From Lachnospiraceae bacterium UBA6403 (GTDB taxonomy: Bacteria > Bacillota > Clostridia > Lachnospirales > Lachnospiraceae), in assembly GCA_002437435.1 (NCBI GenBank), contig DJPV01000007.1:1-12224 (forward strand): 12,224 nt of DNA, given 5' to 3'. The first letter of the stretch is position 1. The number at the start of each line of letters is the position of its first letter. The position numbers and the translations under genes were made by a program. The notes beneath the pieces are model-generated. The model ran no database searches, was not told the origin of the DNA, and saw only the letters and a list, made by a program, of their open reading frames with translations. This document shows, in pieces, positions 6,838-12,224 of the stretch.

Positions 6838-8071
6838 ATTCATATCTCTCATCGATCACACGTTTTGTCTTCTTCTCGCTTCTTGGAAGCACGCCGATCT
6901 CTACCACCTTAACAAGTGGTGTAAATCCGATCCGGCTCTTTACTCTCTCTGCAATACGCTTGGATAATTCTATGAAATCTACGCTTCCATCTGTCTCTAC
7001 ATAGATTCGCATTGTATCTTTTCCATCCAGATGTGAGATACGGATCTGATACTCACTTGATAATTCAGGAAACTCCTTCAATACTTCTTCGATCTGACTT
7101 GGAAATACATTTACACCCTTGATCTTCATCATATCATCCGTTCTTCCCATGATTACATCCAGTCTTGGATGCTTGCAGCCACATGGACAATCTCCCGGAA
7201 TGATCCTTGAGAGGTCATGTGTACGATAACGGATCAGCGGTGCGCCCTCTTTTACAAGTGTTGTTATAACGATCTCTCCCATTTCGCCATCCGGAACCGG
7301 CTCTAAAGTTACAGGATCAAGAATCTCGATATAAATATAATCATCCCAGTAATGCATACCGTTGTCATATTTACAACTGATTCCGATACCCGGTCCATAG
7401 ATCTCTGTTAAACCATAGATATCGTATAATTCGATTCCCAGTTCCTCTGAGATACGTTTTCTCATCTTGTCACCCCAGCGTTCAGAACCGATCACACCTT
7501 TCTTCAGGCATATCTTATCTTTAATACCACGCTTCTCGATCTCCTCTGCAAGAAGAAGCGCATAAGAAGATGTTGAACAAAGAACGGTAGATTTCATATC
7601 CTGCATCATCTGAAGCTGTTTATCCGTATTTCCTGGACCCATAGGTATAACCATAGCACCCAACTTCTCTGCACCGTTCTGGAAGCCGATCCCTGCCGTC
7701 CAGAGTCCATATCCCGGTGTAATCTGTATACGATCCATATTTGTAATACCGGCAAGCTCATAACAACGCCTGAACATGATCGCCCAGTCATCTACATCCT
7801 TGGCTGTATATGGAATAATAACCGGAAGTCCGGTTGTTCCTGATGATGAGTGAATACGAACGATCTCACTCTCAGGTGCTGTCATCAAGCCAAGCGGATA
7901 CGCATCTCTCAGATCTTTTTTCTCTGAAAATGGAAGCTTCTTAAAATCCTCTGGTGTAGAAATTCTGGTAATTCCTGCTTCCTCCAGTTTCTTTCCATAA
8001 AAACTTTCAGCCTTAACCAATGCTTCGATCTGTTTATTGACCTGACTGATCTGTAACTCTGAAATCTCCAT
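6836..8071 (-). CDS. paaK: phenylacetate-CoA ligase (AMP-forming)
   Basis: A 411-residue adenylate-forming enzyme: arylacetate + ATP + CoA give arylacetyl-CoA + AMP + PPi. Motifs are in order: P-loop-like SSSGTTGLP (75-83), YGLTEIYGPG (219-228), YRTHDLSRI (282-290), GDCPCGCKHPR just before GRTDDMMKIKGVNVFP (309-324), and the C-terminal LPRSEKKTKRVID (395-407) that carries the conserved lysine region. It lacks about 20 N-terminal residues (the usual WN-E motif) found in many PaaK proteins. The start is nevertheless firm, because GGAGGA (8083-8078) precedes it and an in-frame TAA lies two codons upstream. It follows iorB by 35 bases without a terminator. In anaerobes this enzyme is often paired with IorAB rather than with the aerobic paa pathway, none of which is visible here. 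The exact acid used (phenyl-, hydroxyphenyl- or indoleacetate) is not deducible. Confidence 0.93.
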   Translation of the reverse strand: MEISELQISQVNKQIEALVKAESFYGKKLEEAGITRISTPEDFKKLPFSEKKDLRDAYPLGLMTAPESEIVRIHSSSGTTGLPVIIPYTAKDVDDWAIMFRRCYELAGITNMDRIQITPGYGLWTAGIGFQNGAEKLGAMVIPMGPGNTDKQLQMMQDMKSTVLCSTSSYALLLAEEIEKRGIKDKICLKKGVIGSERWGDKMRKRISEELGIELYDIYGLTEIYGPGIGISCKYDNGMHYWDDYIYIEILDPVTLEPVPDGEMGEIVITTLVKEGAPLIRYRTHDLSRIIPGDCPCGCKHPRLDVIMGRTDDMMKIKGVNVFPSQIEEVLKEFPELSSEYQIRISHLDGKDTMRIYVETDGSVDFIELSKRIAERVKSRIGFTPLVKVVEIGVLPRSEKKTKRVIDERYE

Positions 8072-8106
8072 TATTTATCCTCCGATTTTTTCTATTATAT
8101 ATATTA

Positions 8107-8679
8107 TTATTGAATATAATCAAGTGCTCTGAAATTCAACTCATGTAATTTCTCCGGCAGTCTCTTTATCAGCGCCTGTTTGATGTCTTCTTTTTCAAGT
8201 CCCAGCATACCGGTTGAAATTGCTGCTCCAAGCATTAAGACATTTAACACCTTTGCAGAACCAAGAGTTTCACATGCCTGATCCGTATCGATCACCAGAA
8301 CCTGTTCTACCTGTGTTTTCAGATAATCGATCATAGTTGCTCCGTTATAACCGGTCTTCGCCAGTGATGCTGTAACCGGCATAACCGCACGATTGCTGAC
8401 GACTACTGCTCCACCTTTTTTCAGATATGGAAGCATCCGTACTGTTTCTCCCGGTTCAAATCCCAAAATCATATCTGCTGTTCCTTTTGCTATCATTGGT
8501 GAATACAAATTTTCACCCATTCTTACATGACTGAATACACTGCCTCCACGTTGTGCCATTCCGATCGTTTCCGCACTCATAACTGGGATTCCCTTTTCCA
8601 TGGCAGCGGCGGCGATCAGTTTCGATGCCAGTACTGTTCCCTGTCCACCAACACCACACAGAATAATATTCTTATTCAT
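8107..8679 (-). CDS. iorB: indolepyruvate:ferredoxin oxidoreductase, beta (gamma-domain) subunit
   Basis: A 190-residue subunit of the 2-oxoacid:ferredoxin oxidoreductase family, gamma-type domain. It shows the glycine-rich CGVGGQG (8-14) at the N-terminus and ETIGMAQRGGSVFSHVR (37-53), both hallmarks of IorB. With IorA it oxidatively decarboxylates aryl 2-oxoacids to arylacetyl-CoA, reducing ferredoxin in the cytoplasm. Its ATG follows the iorA stop directly (TAAATG), and its ribosome site AAAGGGGG (8696-8689) lies inside the iorA end, so translation is probably coupled to give matched subunit amounts. Length is normal for the family. No frameshift or missing motif is seen. Confidence 0.95.
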   Translation of the reverse strand: MNKNIILCGVGGQGTVLASKLIAAAAMEKGIPVMSAETIGMAQRGGSVFSHVRMGENLYSPMIAKGTADMILGFEPGETVRMLPYLKKGGAVVVSNRAVMPVTASLAKTGYNGATMIDYLKTQVEQVLVIDTDQACETLGSAKVLNVLMLGAAISTGMLGLEKEDIKQALIKRLPEKLHELNFRALDYIQ

Positions 8680-10548
8680 TTATGCCTGCCCCCTTTCTGC
8701 CTGTCCATCTCCTCCTATGGCATGTACCGGGCAAAGCTGGCTGCATAAGGTACATCCTGTACAGAGACTTTCATCGATACGAACCTTGCCATCAAATGTA
8801 TAAAGTGCCGGACATCCGATTTCCCTGATACATTTCTGACAGCCTATACATGAGTCTGTATACACATGCATACATCTGGACGACTTCGTGATGGCTATAC
8901 ATGGTGATTTGAAAATAATCGCTTTCACATCCGGTTCTGCTGCAACACGGGCAACCGTCTGTACTGCTGCTTCATGCTCAAATGGATTGATCGTCTCTAC
9001 CGTCTTAAGACCAATTCCTTTTAATATACCAACAATATCAATCTTATTGACAATATCTCCCATCATTGTATGTCCGGTTCCCGGATGTGGCTGGTGTCCT
9101 GTCATAGCTGTTGTTGAATTATCAAGAACGATCAATGTCATATCTGCCTGATTATAAACCGCATTGACAACACCCGGAATTGCCGATGCAAAAAATGTCG
9201 AATCTCCAACAAATGCAAAGCATGTTGTATCCGGTTCTGTATGATAAACACCCTGCGCAATTCCAAGTCCTGCGCCCATACACAGACAGGTATCAACCAT
9301 ATCAAGCGGCATAGCATTTCCAAGTGTATAACATCCGATATCTCCACAAAAGATCGTCTTTTTTCCCTTCATAGCACATTTTACATCATAGAAAGACGCA
9401 CGATGCGGGCAGCCTGCACATAATACAGGAGGCCGTACCGGAAGCTCCGGTATCTCTGTTAAATCTGTCGGCTCATTCTTTTCACCTGCGACAAGCGCCT
9501 TGTACTGGTCTGCTGCAACTCCCTGATCTGATAAAAACTGTGTGATACTGTCCTTTACACTGTCGATCGTGTTCTCACCCGAAGCTGCTACATGACCGGT
9601 CAGCTTACCATAGATTTTTACCGGAAGATGATATTTGCCTGCTATATAAGTAAGCGCACGTTCGATCACTGGGTCCAGCTCTTCCACACATAAAACTGCA
9701 TCTAACTGTTCCAGATATTCAACTGCTTTTCGTTCCGGAAATGGGAATGGTGTCGCTACTTTAAATATCGCTATTTTTTCTGCATCGTCTCCCAGTGCTT
9801 CCATTGTATATGTATAATTGATTCCACCGGTTGCGATACCAAATCTTGTCTCTGTCTTCCTGCTCACGACATTCTTATCATACTCAGAAAAGGTATCGGA
9901 AAGCTCAACGTTTCGCTTCTCAATATTTCGATGTGCCTGAAAGGACAGCTTCGGAAAAATAACCCACCGTTTGGAATCTTTTACAAATCCTTCCGGTCTA
10001 TTCTTTTTATATTCTTCTGCGTCCTTTACTTCAATCGTTGCATATCCATGACATACTCTGGTCGTTGGCCTCAAGAATACCGGTGTCTTATATTTCTCTG
10101 AGTATTCAAATGCATCCTGAACCATCTCATAAGCTTCCTGCGCCGATGTAGGATCAAAGCACGGAACCTTTGAAAATGCTGCAAATGTTCTCGTATCCTG
10201 TTCTGTCTGTGACGAGATCGGACCCGGATCATCGGCAACAAGAATTACCATTCCTCCTTTTATTCCCACATACTCCAGGCTCATCAATGGATCCGATGCT
10301 ACATTTAATCCAACCTGCTTCATCGTTACCATGACTCTTGCCCCGGAATATGCTGCACCGGCAGCTACCTCCATAGCAACCTTCTCATTGACTGACCATT
10401 CCACATAGCAGTCATTTGTTCTGTTCTTCGCAACTGTCTCAAGTACCTCTGTCGATGGTGTTCCCGGATATCCAGAAATCAAATTTACCCCGGCAGCAAT
10501 AGCACCAAGTGCTATTGCCTCATTTCCCATTCGAAATTCCTTATGCAT
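8680..10548 (-). CDS. iorA: indolepyruvate:ferredoxin oxidoreductase, alpha subunit
   Basis: A 622-residue catalytic subunit with the usual fused domains. The N-terminal TPP pyrimidine domain has SGYPGTPSTE (25-34) and Glu55 in WSVNEKVAMEV. A middle segment is followed by CAGCPHR (377-383) and GDIGCYTLG. The TPP pyrophosphate-binding motif runs from GDS (448-450) to LDNS (475-478). A C-terminal ferredoxin-like domain carries two [4Fe-4S] sites: Cys567, 570, 573, 579 and Cys596, 599, 602, 606, the second in the pattern CTGCTLCSQLCP. It acts on indolepyruvate, phenylpyruvate and hydroxyphenylpyruvate with CoA and ferredoxin, and the reaction is reversible. The start has AGGAG (10561-10557), eight bases ahead. 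It lies 38 bases downstream of proA on the same strand, with no terminator between. A TATAAT overlaps the proA stop but has no fitting -35, so shared transcription with proA is likely but unproven. Confidence 0.96.
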   Translation of the reverse strand: MHKEFRMGNEAIALGAIAAGVNLISGYPGTPSTEVLETVAKNRTNDCYVEWSVNEKVAMEVAAGAAYSGARVMVTMKQVGLNVASDPLMSLEYVGIKGGMVILVADDPGPISSQTEQDTRTFAAFSKVPCFDPTSAQEAYEMVQDAFEYSEKYKTPVFLRPTTRVCHGYATIEVKDAEEYKKNRPEGFVKDSKRWVIFPKLSFQAHRNIEKRNVELSDTFSEYDKNVVSRKTETRFGIATGGINYTYTMEALGDDAEKIAIFKVATPFPFPERKAVEYLEQLDAVLCVEELDPVIERALTYIAGKYHLPVKIYGKLTGHVAASGENTIDSVKDSITQFLSDQGVAADQYKALVAGEKNEPTDLTEIPELPVRPPVLCAGCPHRASFYDVKCAMKGKKTIFCGDIGCYTLGNAMPLDMVDTCLCMGAGLGIAQGVYHTEPDTTCFAFVGDSTFFASAIPGVVNAVYNQADMTLIVLDNSTTAMTGHQPHPGTGHTMMGDIVNKIDIVGILKGIGLKTVETINPFEHEAAVQTVARVAAEPDVKAIIFKSPCIAITKSSRCMHVYTDSCIGCQKCIREIGCPALYTFDGKVRIDESLCTGCTLCSQLCPVHAIGGDGQAERGQA

Positions 10549-10586
10549 CTTTCTAACTCCTGTAAAAATCTTGTGAATATTTTTTA

Positions 10587-11861
10587 TTATAAATCTTTAA
10601 AATGAAATTCTTTCTTTCCCGTTGCATAATCATCTACAATCTGTCCGCTTCCAAACAGCTTGTATTTGTAAGTAACAAGCCCTTCCAGACCAACCGGACC
10701 TCTTGCATGGATCTTACCTGTACTGATTCCAACTTCTGCACCAAAGCCATAACGGAAACCATCTGCAAACCGGGTGGAGCAATTCTGATAAACTCCGGCA
10801 GAATCTACCATCTGCATAAATAATTCAGCAGTCTCCGCATTTTCGGTAATGATACTATCCGTATGATGGGATCCGTATTTATTAATATGTGCGATCGCAT
10901 CATTTACCGTATCTACAATCTTAACGGACACGATAAGATCTAGATATTCTTTGAACTCCTGTTCGTCGATCGTCTCTCCACCGATCAGATCTGTTACTTC
11001 CTTTGTTCCACGAAATGTGATTCCATTTTTCTTTAATGCTTTTGCAAGAACCGGAAGGAATTCTTCTGCTATATCTCTGTGGATCAGCAATGTTTCTACT
11101 GCATTACATGCTGCTGTATACTGTGTTTTTGCATCGATAATGATCGGAACTGCTTTATCTGGATCATAATCTTTATCTACATAAATGTGGCAAATGCCAT
11201 CTGCATGTCCCATTACCGGAATCTTCGTATGATTCATAATATACTGCACAAAGCTGTTTGATCCTCTCGGTATCAGAAGATCAACCGTCTCATGGCACGA
11301 CAGCAGTTCATCAATCTCACTGTGCTGCTCTGCCTGAAGCATACAGTCTGCTGGCAATCCTGCATCTATTATACTGTCATGTATGATCTGAAACAGAATA
11401 CGATTCGTATATGTTGTCTCCTTGCCACCTTTCAAAATTGCACAGTTTCCACTCTTAATACAAAGTGATGATATCTGAACAAGAGCATCCGGTCTTGCTT
11501 CAAAAATAACACCGATAACACCGATTGGACAACTGACACGATTTAATATTAAGCCTTCATCCAACTGTCGTTTTAATGTCACCTTACCTAATGGATCAGG
11601 CAGAGTAACCAACTGCTCAATGCCCTTTATAACATCTCTGAGTTTCCCCTCATCGAATTTCAAACGCTTCATTACCGCCTGTGCAATGTGACTTTCTTCT
11701 GCCGCTGCCAGATCCCGTTTATTTTCTTTAAAAATCTCCACAGCATTCGCTTTTAAATTTGCTGCAGCCGTAAGGAGTGCCTTATTTCTCTGTTCCACTG
11801 AGGAAGCTGCCAGATAAGGCGCTGCCGCTTTCATTTTTATTGTTTCTTCTTTTATTCCCAT
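10587..11861 (-). CDS. proA: gamma-glutamyl phosphate reductase
   Basis: A 424-residue ProA of normal length, aldehyde-dehydrogenase superfamily. It reduces gamma-glutamyl phosphate with NADPH to glutamate semialdehyde, the second step of proline synthesis. Visible motifs are EARPDALVQISSLCIKSGN (121-139) leading to LKGGKE (143-148), the catalytic Cys252 in YTAACNAVE, and the C-terminal HARGPVGLE (385-393). proB, its usual partner, is not in the window: downstream comes iorA and upstream a terminator and about 300 noncoding bases. The ATG at 11861 is kept because it gives the usual N-terminal length. A TAG lies in frame ten codons or so upstream, but no ribosome site is close. The nearest, AAAGGA at 11898-11893, is 31 bases away across a hairpin (separate entry). 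An alternative start is Met10. Confidence 0.96.
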   Translation of the reverse strand: MGIKEETIKMKAAAPYLAASSVEQRNKALLTAAANLKANAVEIFKENKRDLAAAEESHIAQAVMKRLKFDEGKLRDVIKGIEQLVTLPDPLGKVTLKRQLDEGLILNRVSCPIGVIGVIFEARPDALVQISSLCIKSGNCAILKGGKETTYTNRILFQIIHDSIIDAGLPADCMLQAEQHSEIDELLSCHETVDLLIPRGSNSFVQYIMNHTKIPVMGHADGICHIYVDKDYDPDKAVPIIIDAKTQYTAACNAVETLLIHRDIAEEFLPVLAKALKKNGITFRGTKEVTDLIGGETIDEQEFKEYLDLIVSVKIVDTVNDAIAHINKYGSHHTDSIITENAETAELFMQMVDSAGVYQNCSTRFADGFRYGFGAEVGISTGKIHARGPVGLEGLVTYKYKLFGSGQIVDDYATGKKEFHFKDL

Positions 11862-11869
11862 ACTTACTT

Positions 11870-11898
11870 CAATAGCTATCTGCTATTGTCTTTCCTTT
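11870..11898 (-). promoter_or_regulatory. hairpin between ribosome-site-like stretch and proA start
   Basis: On the minus strand AAAGGAAAG (AAAGGA at 11898-11893) is followed by CAATAGC (11888-11882), loop AGATA, GCTATTG (11876-11870), then eight bases to the ATG. The stem is a perfect 7 bp. The linear distance from AAAGGA to the ATG is 31 bases, too long for direct use. With the 19-base hairpin folded it shrinks to about 12, close to a workable spacing. That the ribosome uses this geometry is inference; Shine-Dalgarno-independent initiation is the alternative. Confidence 0.4.
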
Positions 11899-11947
11899 CT
11901 ATTACAATACATCTGTAATTATTGATCCTGTTCATACGATATTCTTC

Positions 11948-11963
11948 GATATATTAATATATC
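11948..11963. repeat. 16-bp perfect palindrome in the proA leader
   Basis: GATATATTAATATATC reads the same on both strands, with 8-bp arms and no spacer. It lies about 65 bases downstream of the candidate proA start site. It is wholly A/T except the end bases. It could be a repressor operator or an RNA hairpin, though such AT-rich palindromes also arise by chance. Confidence 0.5.
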
Positions 11964-12033
11964 AGACTAATACCTTTTTACATATCGGCATACTACCATT
12001 TTTCACATTGTTTATATATGATTCACCATATCT

Positions 12034-12062
12034 ATTTTATAGATTTATGTCTGTAATTGCAA
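12034..12062 (-). promoter_or_regulatory. candidate proA promoter
   Basis: TTGCAA (12062-12057) and TAAAAT (12039-12034) are separated by 17 bases, matching the sigma-A consensus at 4 and 5 of 6 positions. The predicted start near 12027 gives a leader of about 165 bases. It is the best pair I could find between the upstream terminator and proA. It would drive proA and perhaps iorA, iorB and paaK. Confidence 0.45.
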
Positions 12063-12081
12063 TAAAAACAGATGATCTTTT

Positions 12082-12093
12082 ACCATTAATGGT
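12082..12093. repeat. 12-bp perfect palindrome upstream of the proA promoter
   Basis: ACCATTAATGGT is a perfect dyad centred about 25 bases upstream of the candidate -35 element. Its G/C-ended arms make it more operator-like than the AT-rich dyad in the leader. A regulator binding here is speculation. Confidence 0.35.
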
Positions 12094-12160
12094 TTGAAAA
12101 TCTGGTAATTGTCATTAACCTCTTCAGCAATCATTTCACATTTTAAAAATATTTATGTAT

Positions 12161-12193
12161 AAAAAAAAAGCGTTCAAAACGCTTTCTTTTTTT
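12161..12193. terminator. bidirectional terminator upstream of proA
   Basis: The stem AAAGCGTT (12167-12174) pairs with AACGCTTT (12178-12185) around a 3-base loop CAA. It is flanked by A6 on the left and a T7 tract (12187-12193) on the right, so it works in either direction. It most likely ends a minus-strand gene lying beyond the right edge and insulates proA from it. The 31 bases to its right are too few to identify that gene. Confidence 0.85.
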
Positions 12194-12224
12194 ATAAACT
12201 GTTTCATGTACCTTCAGAATTTCA

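Larger units (their letters stand above)
11862..12160 (-). other. noncoding leader and upstream region of proA
   Basis: About 300 bases with no gene I can support. Reading toward proA it holds a 12-bp palindrome, a candidate promoter, a leader of about 165 bases with a 16-bp palindrome, a weak ATTACA/TGTAAT inverted repeat (11901-11919), a Shine-Dalgarno-like stretch and a hairpin. I looked for a T-box, expected for some proline genes in Firmicutes, and did not find its GGTGG antiterminator core. There is no intrinsic terminator between the promoter and the gene. Confidence 0.6.

Noticed and set aside
10586..10591. TATAAT at the proA stop codon as an iorA promoter
   Set aside because: The match arises from TTA-TAA-TAA at the gene end and there is no recognisable -35 at 16-18 bases upstream.
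11862..12027. T-box riboswitch ahead of proA
   Set aside because: The leader is short, with no GGTGG-containing antiterminator element and no terminator hairpin before the gene.
12194..12224. C-terminal end of a gene entering from the right edge
   Set aside because: Minus-strand frames could end here (for example at TGA 12217-12215), but 31 bases are too few to support a call.

Overview
The window looks like chromosome of a low-GC anaerobic Firmicute, most likely class Clostridia and probably family Lachnospiraceae. The pointers are AT-rich intergenic DNA, strong AAGGAGG-type ribosome sites, consensus sigma-A promoters, the NifU-like/GGGtGRT gene pair, a tgt-yajC pair and a ferredoxin-dependent indolepyruvate oxidoreductase. 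I see no phage genes, transposases, CRISPR repeats, tRNA or rRNA. Genus is not resolvable by eye.

Layout. (1) Bases 1-1717, minus strand: a two-gene unit of a NifU-like scaffold protein followed by a GGGtGRT-family protein, the latter running off the left edge just before its end. (2) Bases 1969-2850, plus strand: a PHP-domain phosphoesterase with its own strong promoter, ending at a hairpin shared with the convergent neighbour. (3) Bases 2939-4444, minus strand: tgt then yajC. (4) Bases 4671-6837, plus strand: a perfect-hexamer promoter, a leader with competing hairpins, an ArsB/NhaD/SLC13-type ion transporter, a cytidylate-kinase-like protein lacking the Walker A lysine, and a 15-bp bidirectional terminator. 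(5) Bases 6836-11861, minus strand: proA, iorA, iorB and a phenylacetate-CoA ligase in close file. (6) Bases 11862-12224: the noncoding proA leader with several inverted repeats, and a bidirectional terminator that separates it from whatever lies beyond.

How the genes work together. iorA, iorB and paaK are tightly packed and converge on one metabolite class: arylacetyl-CoA made from or converted to aryl 2-oxoacids with ferredoxin, and arylacetate activated with ATP and CoA. This could ferment aromatic amino acids or, in reverse, salvage arylacetates into them. proA (proline synthesis) sits just upstream on the same strand without proB. tgt (queuosine in tRNA) and yajC (Sec accessory) are a common bacterial pairing without a shared reaction.

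The least understood parts are the NifU-like/GGGtGRT pair, the transporter plus kinase-like pair with its leader, and the proA leader, where a hairpin sits between a Shine-Dalgarno-like stretch and the start codon. I found no clearly unprecedented multi-gene system; these are the places worth a second look.
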